Below, piece after piece: positions 1 through 9,731 of a stretch of DNA of 52,136 bases. The position numbers and the translations under genes are program-made. The notes below the pieces were generated by a model. It did not search any database. It was not told where the DNA came from and saw only the letters and a list, made by a program, of their open reading frames with translations. Numbering within the stretch: the first letter of the stretch is position 1; each line of letters begins with the position of its first letter. Where the stretch lies: contig JBKEAR010000014.1 of NCBI GenBank assembly GCA_047972425.1, positions 1 to 52,136 of the forward strand, read 5' to 3'. The stretch comes from JBKEAR01 sp047972425. Lineage in GTDB: Bacteria > Pseudomonadota > Alphaproteobacteria > JBKEAR01.

Positions 1-3000
1 CCGTCATCATCGAGCACAAAGGCCATACCGCCTGTCATACCAGCGGCAAAGTTATCGCCCACATTGCCTAATATGGCCACCGTTCCGCCGGTCATATATT
101 CGCAACCATTGCTATCGCAACCTTCAATTACGGCAGTTGCGCCCGAGTTACGCACGGCAAAACGCCCACCCGCTTGGCCGGCGGCAAATAATTTGCCCGC
201 CGTTGCCCCGTAAAGCACGGTATTGCCGATAATGGTATTGTCTTTGGCCGTAAATGTAGCGGTGCGCGGCGGACGTATAGAAATAATCCCACCCGAAAGC
301 CCTTTGCCAACATAGTCATTGGCATCGCCTTCCACATTAATAGTTAAGCCTTTTACGCCAAACACACCCAAAGATTGCCCGGCCGAGCCACTGAGTGATA
401 CGGTTAAAAAATCATCGGCCAGTTTATCTTGCCCGAATTTTTGAACCAAATGCGCGCTTAATCTGGCACCCACGGCACGGTGCGTATTGTAAACCTGATA
501 GGCAAGCTCCATTTTTTCGCCCCGTTTAATGGCAGGTTCGGCATCTTTTACCATTTTGGCATCAAGCGTATCGGGTACAGGGTTGCGGCCTTCTAAAGTA
601 CAGTAGGCCGGTAGCCCGCCTGTATCGGCTTGGGCTAAAATCGGGTTCAAATCCAAATCGTCTAAGCGGTGCGAGCCACGGCTGATTTGCGCCAATAAAT
701 CGGTACGACCCACCAACTCTTCTAAGCTCGAAACCCCAAGTTTGGCTAAATATTCTTGGACTTCTTCGGCAATGAAGGTAAAGAAGTTTACCACATGTTG
801 CGGCCGACCGGGGAAGTGCTTGCGCAAGCGTTCATCTTGCGTGGCCACACCCACCGGGCAAGTGTTAGAGTGGCATTGGCGCACCATCAAACAAACCATT
901 GCCATAAGCCCTGTAGTACCAAAACCATATTCCTCGGCACCCAAACAAGCTGCAATAATTACATCGCGCCCCGTTTTAATGCCGCCGTCTGTACGCAGCA
1001 CAATACGGTTACGCAAACGGTTAAGGGTAAGCACTTGGTGAACCTCGGATAATCCCATTTCCCAAGGCAAACCGGCATATTTAATAGAGGTTAAGGGGCT
1101 AGCACCCGTACCGCCATCAAAACCCGATACCAAAATAACATCGGCATTGGCTTTGGCCACACCGGCCGCAATTGTCCCGATTCCTTCACGGGCAACCAAT
1201 TTAACACATACTTTAGCCGTCGGATTAATCTGTTTGAGGTCATAAATCAGCTGTGCTAAATCCTCAATGGAGTAAATATCATGGTGCGGCGGTGGCGAAA
1301 TTAGGGTAACACCGGGTGTAGAATGGCGCAATTTGGCAATTTCGATGGAAACTTTAAAGCCAGGTAGCTGCCCACCCTCGCCGGGTTTTGCACCCTGTGC
1401 CATTTTGATTTGGAGTTCATCGGCATTGGCTAAATATTCGGCCGTTACACCAAAACGCCCCGATGCAATTTGTTTGATGGCAGAGCGCGCATTATCGCCG
1501 TTTTCCCGCGGTACAAAGCGTTTGGGGTCTTCCCCGCCCTCGCCAGAGTTGGATTTTGCGCCAATGCGGTTCATGGCAATAGCTAAAGTCTCATGGGCTT
1601 CGGGCGAAAGTGCCCCCATGGACATTGCCGGCGATACGAATTTGCGCCGAATTTCGGTAATCGACTGAACTTCCGAGCGTTTAAGCGGTTTATCGGCATA
1701 ATGTAAATCGAGTAATTCGCGCAGCTGAATGGGCTGGCGATTGGTGAGCGAAGCACTATATTTTTTATAGGCTTCCCAACTATTTTCACGTACGGCCTCT
1801 TGCAAAAAGGCAATTTGCTCAGGCGAATGGCCATGGCGCTCGCTATCTTTACGGATGCGATAAAACCCACCCACAGGCAGCGGTAAGGCCTCGGCCTGCC
1901 AAGCTGTGGCATGGACATCTAAGATATTTTTGGCAATGCCCGAAAGCCCAATGCCCGAAATACGCGAGCTCATTGTGGGGAAGAACCCACGGATGAGCGA
2001 GCGGGAAATACCCACAGCCTCAAAATTACAGCCACCACGGTATGAGCTTAATACACCAATGCCCAATTTAGACATCACTTTTAATAGGCCTTTATCAATC
2101 GCTTTGCGGTAATTGCTTAGGCTTGTTTTAAGGCTTAGGCTACCAAAAGCACCCTTTTTATGGAGCGATTTAATGGTGTCTTCGGTGAGCCATGGGGTAA
2201 CAGTTGTGGCACCCACACCAATAAGCACGGCAAAATAATGCACATCTAAACATTCGGCGGTACGCACATTGATTGAAGCAAAAGTGCGCAAGCCATTTTT
2301 AACCAAATGGGTATTCAGCGCACCCACCGCCAAAATGGGCGGAACAGCCGCACGGTTGGCCGATAATGCTTCATCGGAAATAACCAAATGGCTCGCCCCT
2401 GCCCGCACGGCATCCTCGGATTCTTCGCGCAAACGTTCTAAGGCAGCCTCTAGGCCGTTAACTCCTTCGCTGACATTAAAGGTGGCATCTAAAATTTTGG
2501 TATCTTGGCCCAGTTTTTTAAAGAGATATTTGCTCTCGTTACTAAATAAAATCGGCGAGCTTAGGTGATATACATGGGTTTGGGCTTCTTCTTCTTCGAG
2601 CACATTGTTCATATTACCAAAACGTGTGGCAAGGCTCATCACTTGGCGTTCACGCAAGGAGTCAATCGGCGGGTTGGTCACCTGCGAAAATGACTGGCGG
2701 AAGTAATGATGCAAGGGGCGATATTTGTTTGAAAGCACCGCCAAAGGCGTATCATCGCCCATTGAGCCAATGGCCTCTTGCCCACCCAAAACCATGGGGG
2801 TTAAAATAACCTCGAGATCCTCTAAAGTTTGGGCAAAAGATTGCTGCAAACGAATAAGGTCGTTACCCTGATATTTTGCGGGTTCCAGCTCCACATTCTC
2901 ATTAATTTCTTCATTTAGGCGAATAGAGTTTTTTACCCATTTATCATAAGGATGGCGCGATGCCGCCCAGTCTTTAAGCTCTTTATCATGGTAGAATTTA

Positions 3001-4292
3001 CCATTCACTAAATCCACACCAATCATTTGGCCGGGGCCAACACGGCCACGCTCTAAAATATTACCATCGGCAATATCCACCATGCCGGTTTCCGAACCAA
3101 CCGCAATAAGGCCGTCTTTAGAGATTGCATAACGTAAGGGGCGCAAGCCGTTACGATCCAACCCCGATACAATCCAGCGGCCGTCTGTTGCGCATAAACC
3201 CGCCGGGCCGTCCCATGGCTCCATTACGGTATTACAATAGTTAAATAACGCCTTATGGGCATCGGGGATTGTGCTATTTTGCCCGATGGATTCGGGTACA
3301 AGCAAGGCTTTTACCGCCGGTGCAGGGCGGCCGGTACGGCATAAAAGCTCAAATACATTATCAAGCACCGCAGAATCGGAGCCATTGGCTTGAATAGCCG
3401 GTAAAACATCGCTTAAACCACCCGCAGGTAATTTATCGGTTGCCATGCGCGGCTCATGGGCTTTTGTCCAGTTAATATTGCCGTTTAGGGTATTAATCTC
3501 ACCGTTATGGGCAAGCATTCTAAAGGGTTGGGCGAGCTTCCATGTGGGGAAGGTATTGGTAGAATAACGCTGATGGAAAATCGCAAAATTCGAGATAAAT
3601 AATTCATCGTTTAAATCGGGATAAAATACCGATAATTGCTCGGCCAAAAACATGCCTTTATAGATAATAGAACGGCAAGAAAGCGAGCAGATATAAAACT
3701 CGTTAATTGAGCGCTCGGCAATGGCTTTTTCAATGCGGCGGCGCACCACATAAAGCAGGCGCTCAAATTCTTCATCATCGCTATTATGGGGCACACTAAT
3801 TAAAATTTGCTCAATCTCGGGGCGAGTCGCAGCTGCTTTTTCACCAATAACCGTTGTATTGAGCGGCACACGGCGCCAACCATAAACTTTAAGATTTTGT
3901 TTTAAAATTTCGGCTTCCACCACCGAGCGACATTCCTCTTGCGCACCCAAATTGGTACGGGGTAAAAAGATTTGCCCAACAGCGACTTTTTCGCCCTCGG
4001 CAACCTCGTGCCCTGTGCGCGAAACATGGTTTTTAAAAAAGGCTTGGGGAATTTGCACATGAATACCCGCACCATCGCCCGTTTTGCCATCGGCATCAAC
4101 CGCACCACGGTGCCATACTCGGCGTAAAGCCTCAATGCCGGCCTCCACCACGCGGCGGTTGGGTTGGCCGTTAATGGCGGCAACCATGCCCACACCACAG
4201 CTATCGACCTCGTGGCTTGCTTTATATAGACCTTTTTCTTCTAATTCTTGGGCGGCATTTAGCCAAGCTTCCGGATGAAATTGATTTTCCAT
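1..4292 (-). CDS. gltB: Glutamate synthase large subunit, 3' end cut by window edge
   Basis: Large subunit of NADPH glutamate synthase. It hydrolyses glutamine and transfers ammonia to 2-oxoglutarate in the cytoplasm. The ATG at 4292 shares one base with the gltD stop (TAATG), so the two are translationally coupled. The class II amidotransferase nucleophile is Cys32 (SCGVG), implying a propeptide of about 31 residues. The 3Fe-4S cysteines lie in CLMVRQCHSNTCPVG (C1134, C1140, C1145). About 1430 residues are in the window. The family is usually about 1500 long, so only the end of the C-terminal beta-helix domain is missing. gltD precedes gltB here, the reverse of the E. coli order. Confidence 0.97.
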   Translation of the reverse strand, partial: MENQFHPEAWLNAAQELEEKGLYKASHEVDSCGVGMVAAINGQPNRRVVEAGIEALRRVWHRGAVDADGKTGDGAGIHVQIPQAFFKNHVSRTGHEVAEGEKVAVGQIFLPRTNLGAQEECRSVVEAEILKQNLKVYGWRRVPLNTTVIGEKAAATRPEIEQILISVPHNSDDEEFERLLYVVRRRIEKAIAERSINEFYICSLSCRSIIYKGMFLAEQLSVFYPDLNDELFISNFAIFHQRYSTNTFPTWKLAQPFRMLAHNGEINTLNGNINWTKAHEPRMATDKLPAGGLSDVLPAIQANGSDSAVLDNVFELLCRTGRPAPAVKALLVPESIGQNSTIPDAHKALFNYCNTVMEPWDGPAGLCATDGRWIVSGLDRNGLRPLRYAISKDGLIAVGSETGMVDIADGNILERGRVGPGQMIGVDLVNGKFYHDKELKDWAASRHPYDKWVKNSIRLNEEINENVELEPAKYQGNDLIRLQQSFAQTLEDLEVILTPMVLGGQEAIGSMGDDTPLAVLSNKYRPLHHYFRQSFSQVTNPPIDSLRERQVMSLATRFGNMNNVLEEEEAQTHVYHLSSPILFSNESKYLFKKLGQDTKILDATFNVSEGVNGLEAALERLREESEDAVRAGASHLVISDEALSANRAAVPPILAVGALNTHLVKNGLRTFASINVRTAECLDVHYFAVLIGVGATTVTPWLTEDTIKSLHKKGAFGSLSLKTSLSNYRKAIDKGLLKVMSKLGIGVLSSYRGGCNFEAVGISRSLIRGFFPTMSSRISGIGLSGIAKNILDVHATAWQAEALPLPVGGFYRIRKDSERHGHSPEQIAFLQEAVRENSWEAYKKYSASLTNRQPIQLRELLDLHYADKPLKRSEVQSITEIRRKFVSPAMSMGALSPEAHETLAIAMNRIGAKSNSGEGGEDPKRFVPRENGDNARSAIKQIASGRFGVTAEYLANADELQIKMAQGAKPGEGGQLPGFKVSIEIAKLRHSTPGVTLISPPPHHDIYSIEDLAQLIYDLKQINPTAKVCVKLVAREGIGTIAAGVAKANADVILVSGFDGGTGASPLTSIKYAGLPWEMGLSEVHQVLTLNRLRNRIVLRTDGGIKTGRDVIIAACLGAEEYGFGTTGLMAMVCLMVRQCHSNTCPVGVATQDERLRKHFPGRPQHVVNFFTFIAEEVQEYLAKLGVSSLEELVGRTDLLAQISRGSHRLDDLDLNPILAQADTGGLPAYCTLEGRNPVPDTLDAKMVKDAEPAIKRGEKMELAYQVYNTHRAVGARLSAHLVQKFGQDKLADDFLTVSLSGSAGQSLGVFGVKGLTINVEGDANDYVGKGLSGGIISIRPPRTATFTAKDNTIIGNTVLYGATAGKLFAAGQAGGRFAVRNSGATAVIEGCDSNGCEYMTGGTVAILGNVGDNFAAGMTGGMAFVLDDD

Positions 4293-5704
4293 TATTTATC
4301 TCCTTTATTGGCTAAATAAGTTTGGATATTTTGTGCAGCGGTACGGCCATCTAAAATAGCCCAAACAACTAAGGATGCACCGCGCGCAATATCACCAGCG
4401 GCAAAAACGCCTTTCATACTGGTTTGGTAATCATTACCAATTTTTACTGTACCCCATTCATTGGTTTCAAGGTCGGCACAATTGAATAATTTGGGTAAAT
4501 TCTCGGGGGAAAAGCCCAAGGCTTTAATTACAAGATCGGCCTTAATTTCGCTTTCGCTCCCTTCAATGGGTGTATAGGTCGGGCGGCCATTGGCATCGCG
4601 CTCGCGGTTAAGCTCGGTAATGCGTACAGCCTCTATATTCTCCCCCCCCAAATAAGCCACAGGAGTGGTAAGCCCACGCATATCGGTGCCAAATTGCAAG
4701 GCTTGCTCGCGGTCGGATTTAGAGCCGGCAATTTCCGATAGTGGGCTACGGCGCATACAAGTAACCGATTTTGCCCCTTGGCGCCAAGATGTATTACAGC
4801 AATCCATCGCCGTATCACCCGCACCAAGTACCACAATATGTTTGCCCTCGGCATTGAGTAATCCGCTATCAAAACCCGGGGTTTCTAAACCAAGGTTCCG
4901 CCGATTATTTTCCACCAAAAAGTCAATGGCTTTAACAATATTGCCTTTATCGGCACCTTCTAGGCGTAAATCTCGGGATTTATAAACGCCGGTGGCAATG
5001 AGTATGGCATCATGTTTTTGTTGCAATTCTTCCATCGTGATATCGCTACCGATATTGACATTAAAGGTAAATTTTACACCGCTTTTAATGAGCCATTCAT
5101 TGCGGCGCTCTACAATTTTTTTATCGAGCTTAAAGTTAGGGATACCATAAATCATCAAGCCACCGGCACGGTCATAACGGTCGTACACCATGACCTGATA
5201 GCCCATGCGGCGTAATTGCTCGGCCGCAGCTAAGCCTGCAGGCCCTGCCCCGATAATACCAACCGATTGTGTAAGCTCGGCATGGGGAATAATGGGTTTA
5301 ACCCAACCGTTTTCAAAAGCGGTATCGGTAATATATTTTTCGACCGCACCAATGGTTACCGCACCATGCTCGGCGCGTTTTAGCACACAATTGCCTTCGC
5401 AAAGAAGCTCTTGCGGGCAAATTCGCCCACAAATTTCCGGAAAGCTATTTGTGGCCTCGGCCAATTCCCATGCGCGTTCAATTTCATTTTCGGCCGTTAA
5501 TTTTAGCCATTCGGGAATGTTATTGGTGAGCGGGCAGCCGTAAGAACAAAATGGTACACCACATTGCGAGCAGCGTGATGATTGTTCTTCTGCCCCAATG
5601 GCATCGAACTTCTTTTTGACCTCACGCCAATCATCGCGGCGCAAAGCATCTTCATTAATGCCCGGCTGTTTGGCTTTAAATTTTAAAAATTGTTGCATTG
5701 GCAT
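4292..5704 (-). CDS. gltD: Glutamate synthase small subunit
   Basis: Small subunit that passes NADPH electrons through FAD and two 4Fe-4S clusters to GltB. The N-terminal cysteine clusters (RCSQCGVPFCSYGC, and a second CGRIC...C group) are followed by the FAD site GIIGAGPAGLAAAEQL and the NADPH site VVLGAGDTAMD. I place the start at MPMQQF (5704) for three reasons: AAAGGGG lies 9 bases upstream, the product is 470 aa as usual for the family, and an in-frame ATG at 5788 lies within the predicted promoter at 5766-5794. Confidence 0.96.
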   Translation of the reverse strand: MPMQQFLKFKAKQPGINEDALRRDDWREVKKKFDAIGAEEQSSRCSQCGVPFCSYGCPLTNNIPEWLKLTAENEIERAWELAEATNSFPEICGRICPQELLCEGNCVLKRAEHGAVTIGAVEKYITDTAFENGWVKPIIPHAELTQSVGIIGAGPAGLAAAEQLRRMGYQVMVYDRYDRAGGLMIYGIPNFKLDKKIVERRNEWLIKSGVKFTFNVNIGSDITMEELQQKHDAILIATGVYKSRDLRLEGADKGNIVKAIDFLVENNRRNLGLETPGFDSGLLNAEGKHIVVLGAGDTAMDCCNTSWRQGAKSVTCMRRSPLSEIAGSKSDREQALQFGTDMRGLTTPVAYLGGENIEAVRITELNRERDANGRPTYTPIEGSESEIKADLVIKALGFSPENLPKLFNCADLETNEWGTVKIGNDYQTSMKGVFAAGDIARGASLVVWAILDGRTAAQNIQTYLANKGDK

Positions 5705-5765
5705 GGTAAAATACCCCTTTAAAATTAGTCTCTTTTTGGTACTATTATATTTTTTTAGCATGGTA

Positions 5766-5794
5766 TTTATACCGATACTTTCAAGCAATTACAA
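5766..5794 (-). promoter_or_regulatory. Sigma70-type promoter of gltDB
   Basis: On the minus strand, -35 TTGTAA (5794-5789), a 17-base spacer and -10 TATAAA (5771-5766). The expected transcript start near 5758 leaves a leader of about 55 bases before the gltD start. GGTACTA occurs twice nearby, around 5738 and 5822, but I cannot assign a factor to it. Confidence 0.6.
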
Positions 5795-5929
5795 GAGTTA
5801 ATTTAAATATAGTATCATTACGGTACTAAATTACCCAATTATATCCCTTGAAATTTTGGCAAAAAACTTTATTGTCTGTAGTGAAAAGAGTATAAATATA
5901 AGCACTTAACCTATAATTAGAGACATAAA

Positions 5930-6736
5930 ATGGCTATTTGGAATATTATTGTTTTTTCGATTATTCAAGGGGTAACAGAGTTTTTACCGATATCTTCGAC
6001 TGCACATTTGCAGCTTATCGGCAAAATTATGGACGTTCAGCCGAGCCCCACTTTAGAAATTGCCGTGCATTTTGGTACAATTTTTGCGGTAATGATTTAT
6101 TTTAGGGAAGATATTAAATCCCTTACCATATCCTTTTGGGATATTATTCGCGGCAAAAGCAATGAAGATAAAGATTTGCTGATTAAGCTGATTATTGCCA
6201 CGATTCCTATTGTTATCATTGGGGGGGCATTAACGGTTTTTGTGGGCGATTTAAGCTTTAGAAACTCCCTAAAAGTCATTGGTTGGACAACCTTAATATT
6301 TGGCTTATTGCTCCAATTGGCCGATAAAATAGGCCTGACTATTCGCCGTGTTGAGCATATGAGCTACATGAGCGTATTTATTATTGGTATCTGCCAAGCC
6401 ATTGCCATTATCCCCGGGGTTTCGCGTTCGGGTATTACCATTACCATTATGCGCTTTTTGGGCATGGAGCGCTCGGAAGCAGCACGCTTTTCGATGCTGA
6501 TGTCCATACCCGTTATTTTGATAGCCGGCATAAAAACCGGTGCCGATTTAGCTGTTAGCGGCGATGCGCAACTCACGATTTCGGCATTGCTTGCAGCGGT
6601 GCTTTCCTTTATATTTGCCCTTATTGTAATTGCGGCGCTGATGTCTTGGGTACGAAAATCCACCTTTTTCCCCTTTGTGGTTTACCGCGTGGCCTTAGCT
6701 GTTGTAATATTACTGGTTGCTTATAACGTCATTTAA
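5930..6736 (+). CDS. uppP: Undecaprenyl-diphosphatase (UppP/BacA)
   Basis: Inner-membrane phosphatase that recycles undecaprenyl pyrophosphate to the monophosphate carrier used for peptidoglycan and other envelope polymers. Both family signatures are present: GVTEFLPISSTAHL near the N terminus, with the catalytic Glu, and PGVSRSGIT in the second half. The 268 residues and multiple hydrophobic segments fit the family. trmFO follows after 18 bases, so the two are probably co-transcribed. A TATAAT at about 5912 may be the -10, but I see no good -35. Confidence 0.96.
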   Translation: MAIWNIIVFSIIQGVTEFLPISSTAHLQLIGKIMDVQPSPTLEIAVHFGTIFAVMIYFREDIKSLTISFWDIIRGKSNEDKDLLIKLIIATIPIVIIGGALTVFVGDLSFRNSLKVIGWTTLIFGLLLQLADKIGLTIRRVEHMSYMSVFIIGICQAIAIIPGVSRSGITITIMRFLGMERSEAARFSMLMSIPVILIAGIKTGADLAVSGDAQLTISALLAAVLSFIFALIVIAALMSWVRKSTFFPFVVYRVALAVVILLVAYNVI

Positions 6737-6754
6737 CAAAAATAAGGAAGTTTT

Positions 6755-8104
6755 ATGCGCAAATTGACTGTGGCCATTATTGGCGGCGGCTTAGCCGGCT
6801 GTGAGGCCGCATGGCAATTAGCCAAACGCGGCATTAAAGTAAATATTTACGAAATGCGGGGCATTAAGGATACATTTGCCCATAAAAGCGATGTTTTGGC
6901 AGAGCTTGTATGCTCCAATTCTTTTCGCTCCGATGATGCCGAAAATTCGGCTATCGGTGTGTTACACCAAGAAATGCGCATGCTTGATAGTATTATTTTA
7001 ACCACGGCCGACCAACATGCCGTACCCGCAGGTGGGGCTTTGGCGGTGGATCGGGATAATTTTTCCCTTGCGGTGCAAAAAACCCTGATGGAACATGAGA
7101 ATGTAACAATTATCCGTAAGGAAATTACCCATTTATCGGCACTTCGCGAAGATAAAATCATCATTGCCACCGGCCCCTTATCCTCTGAGGCCATGCAAAA
7201 AGAATTGGCCAAGCTTACGGGGGAAGAATTTTTACATTTTTTTGATGCCATTGCCCCCACCATTTATACCGATAGTATTGATATGGGCAAGGCGTGGTTT
7301 CAAAGCCGTTACGACAAAGGCACAGGCAAAGACTATATTAATTGCCCCATGACCGAAGCCCAATATTATGAATTTATTGATGATTTGCTTAAGGGCGAAA
7401 AAATTGCCTTTAAAGATTGGGAGAAAGACACACCCTATTTTGAAGGTTGCTTGCCCATAGAAGTTATGGCGGAGCGTGGGCCGAAAACATTATCCTTTGG
7501 CCCTATGAAGCCCGTGGGTTTAACGAACCCGCACAACCCCGAAAAACCCTATGCCGTTGTGCAGCTACGCCAAGATAATAAACAAGCGAGCATTTATAAT
7601 ATGGTGGGCTTTCAAACCAAACTCACTTATGGGGAGCAAAAGCGCATATTTAAAAAAATCCCCGGCTTAGAAAATGCCGAGTTTGCCCGCTTAGGCGGTA
7701 TCCACCGCAATTGTTTTGTCTGTTCACCTAAGGCATTAAATAAAACATTGGCCTTTCATAACAACCCAAATATTCGCCTTGCGGGGCAAATTAGCGGTTG
7801 CGAAGGCTATGTGGAAAGCGCATCGATGGGGTTATTATGCGGTTTATTTACGGCGCTAGAGCTTATGGAACAGCCCATTCCTCTACCACCCGAACAAACA
7901 GCCATTGGGGCGATGCTTGCCCATATTACCACGCCTGAGCATGCCGCAACTTATCAGCCGATGAACATCAATTTTGGCCTGATGCTCGATGGCAATTTTA
8001 AAAACGAAAAAGGGCGGCGATTAAAAGGCCGGCTCAAAAAACAAGCCTATTGTGTGCAGGCAGCCGAATATTTTGCCCCTTGGCAGCAGGAAATTTTAAA
8101 TTGA
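6755..8104 (+). CDS. trmFO: Folate-dependent tRNA U54 methyltransferase
   Basis: FAD enzyme that methylates U54 of the tRNA T-loop using 5,10-methylenetetrahydrofolate. It has the FAD motif IIGGGLAGCEAAWQLAKRG at residues 8-26. The two catalytic cysteines of the family are conserved: C53 in LVCSNSFR and C232 in the segment GCLPIEVMAERG. The length of 449 aa is typical. The start has AAGGAAG just upstream. TrmFO is common in Gram-positive bacteria and alphaproteobacteria, which supports the taxonomic reading. Confidence 0.96.
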   Translation: MRKLTVAIIGGGLAGCEAAWQLAKRGIKVNIYEMRGIKDTFAHKSDVLAELVCSNSFRSDDAENSAIGVLHQEMRMLDSIILTTADQHAVPAGGALAVDRDNFSLAVQKTLMEHENVTIIRKEITHLSALREDKIIIATGPLSSEAMQKELAKLTGEEFLHFFDAIAPTIYTDSIDMGKAWFQSRYDKGTGKDYINCPMTEAQYYEFIDDLLKGEKIAFKDWEKDTPYFEGCLPIEVMAERGPKTLSFGPMKPVGLTNPHNPEKPYAVVQLRQDNKQASIYNMVGFQTKLTYGEQKRIFKKIPGLENAEFARLGGIHRNCFVCSPKALNKTLAFHNNPNIRLAGQISGCEGYVESASMGLLCGLFTALELMEQPIPLPPEQTAIGAMLAHITTPEHAATYQPMNINFGLMLDGNFKNEKGRRLKGRLKKQAYCVQAAEYFAPWQQEILN

Positions 8105-8121
8105 GCTCAAATATTCAAAAA

Positions 8122-8168
8122 CGAAAATAATTTTCGATATTGAAAATATCAATTTAATATGCTATCTT
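8122..8168 (+). promoter_or_regulatory. glpD promoter with overlapping dyad operators (GlpR-like)
   Basis: -35 TTGAAA (8140-8145), a 17-base spacer and -10 TATCTT (8163-8168). Two overlapping dyads cover the upstream side and the -35: a perfect CGAAAAT-A-ATTTTCG (8122-8136) and TTTTC-N6-GAAAA (8131-8146). Placement over the -35 suggests repression. DeoR-family GlpR is the usual regulator of glpD, but no glpR gene lies in the window, so the identity is inferred. Confidence 0.6.
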
Positions 8169-8207
8169 AAAATCATTGATAATTTTAGGAATGATAAGAG
8201 GTATATG

Positions 8208-9731
8208 ATGGCAGAGAATTTATACGATATTTTTGTTATCGGCGGCGGTGTTAACGGAACATCGGTCGCGCGCGATGCCGCAGGCCGTGGGCTTTCGGTC
8301 TATTTGGCCGAAAAAGACGATTTAGCCAATCATACATCATCGGCCTCTACCAAGCTTATCCATGGTGGGTTGCGCTACCTTGAACATTACGAGTTTAAAT
8401 TGGTGCGCGAGGCACTCTCGGAACGCGAAGTCATATTGCGCTCTGCCCCCCATATTGTATGGCCATTACGTTTTGTTTTGCCCTATGCCAAAGGTTTGCG
8501 CCCACGTTGGATGTTACGTGCCGGCTTATTTTTATATGATAATATCGGCAAACGCAAATTGCTACCCGGCACCGAAAGCATCAAATTTGATAGCCATGTG
8601 GCCGGTGAACCCTTAAAAGAAGATTTTCAATTCGGTTTTGTCTATTCCGATGCTTGGGTGATGGATGCCCGTATTGTAATGCTCAATGCCAAATCGGCCG
8701 AAAATAATGGGGCTAAAATCCATACAAGATGCGAGGTTATATCGGCCAAACGCACAGAAAATAATAGCCAATGGCAAGTACAAGTTCGGGATAATAATAC
8801 CGGAGCAGAAAGCATAATTACAGCCAAAACATTAATCAATGCGGCAGGGCCTTGGGTATCATCTATTTTGGGTAAAGATAAGGTAGATTTTCACACCAAA
8901 GAATCCGTTCGCCTTGTGCAAGGTAGCCATATTGTGGTGCCTAAATTATTTGATCATCCCTATTGTTATATCTTTCAAAATGCCGATAATCGCATTATTT
9001 TTGCCATCCCTTACGAGCAAGATTTTACACTGATTGGCACAACCGATGTGGATTATAAGGGCGACCCTGCACAAGTGAAATGTAGCTTGGCCGAAAAAGA
9101 ATATTTAACTGCCGCCGCCAGCGAATATTTTAAAAAACCAATAACAGTTGCAGATATTGTATGGGATTATGCCGGTGTGCGCCCCCTTTATGACGATGGT
9201 GCCGAAAAAGCACAAAAAGCCACCCGCGATTTTGTATTATCCCTCGATGCACCCAATAATAATGCCAATGGTGCCATACTCAATATTTTTGGTGGCAAAA
9301 TAACCGCAGCCCGCGAATTGGGCGAAAAAGTGATGCATAAAATTGCGCCACTTTTTAATAATAATCACGGCGATTGGACAGCGGGCGAAATTTTACCGGG
9401 CGGTGATATTGGCCTAGATTTTGACCTTTATCTCTCGCAATTTCAGATGAAATATCCGTGGCTAAGCGATGCCCTTGCTTATCATTATGTGCGCCATTAT
9501 GGCTCCCTTGCCCATCAGATTATTGGCGATGCGAAATCTATGGAAGGCTTAGGCACGCATTTGGGCGATATTTGTTACGAGGCCGAACTTTCATATTCGG
9601 TTAATAATGAATATACCCAAACCGCCGAGGATTTTTTATGGCGGCGAACAAAAATGGGCTTGCATTATACACCCGAAACCATTGCCAAAGTGAATGAATG
9701 GTTCCAGACATCATCTGCAAACTTCGTTTGA
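8208..9731 (+). CDS. glpD: Aerobic glycerol-3-phosphate dehydrogenase
   Basis: Membrane-associated FAD enzyme oxidising sn-glycerol-3-phosphate to dihydroxyacetone phosphate and feeding electrons to quinone. It has the FAD motif VIGGGVNGTSVARDAAGRG at the N terminus, then the family blocks STKLIHGGLRYLEHYEF and GTTDVDYKGDP. It is about 507 aa, the normal size. Two tandem ATGs exist (8205 and 8208). AAGAGG is only 3 bases from the first and 6 from the second, so the second is preferred. The last codons and stop lie inside a short perfect hairpin (9718-9730) that belongs to the downstream repeat array. Confidence 0.96.
   Translation: MAENLYDIFVIGGGVNGTSVARDAAGRGLSVYLAEKDDLANHTSSASTKLIHGGLRYLEHYEFKLVREALSEREVILRSAPHIVWPLRFVLPYAKGLRPRWMLRAGLFLYDNIGKRKLLPGTESIKFDSHVAGEPLKEDFQFGFVYSDAWVMDARIVMLNAKSAENNGAKIHTRCEVISAKRTENNSQWQVQVRDNNTGAESIITAKTLINAAGPWVSSILGKDKVDFHTKESVRLVQGSHIVVPKLFDHPYCYIFQNADNRIIFAIPYEQDFTLIGTTDVDYKGDPAQVKCSLAEKEYLTAAASEYFKKPITVADIVWDYAGVRPLYDDGAEKAQKATRDFVLSLDAPNNNANGAILNIFGGKITAARELGEKVMHKIAPLFNNNHGDWTAGEILPGGDIGLDFDLYLSQFQMKYPWLSDALAYHYVRHYGSLAHQIIGDAKSMEGLGTHLGDICYEAELSYSVNNEYTQTAEDFLWRRTKMGLHYTPETIAKVNEWFQTSSANFV

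Noticed and set aside
5705..5788. Extended gltD start at 5788
   Set aside because: The extra codons lie in the promoter, and the usual GltD N terminus begins at MPMQQF behind a Shine-Dalgarno.
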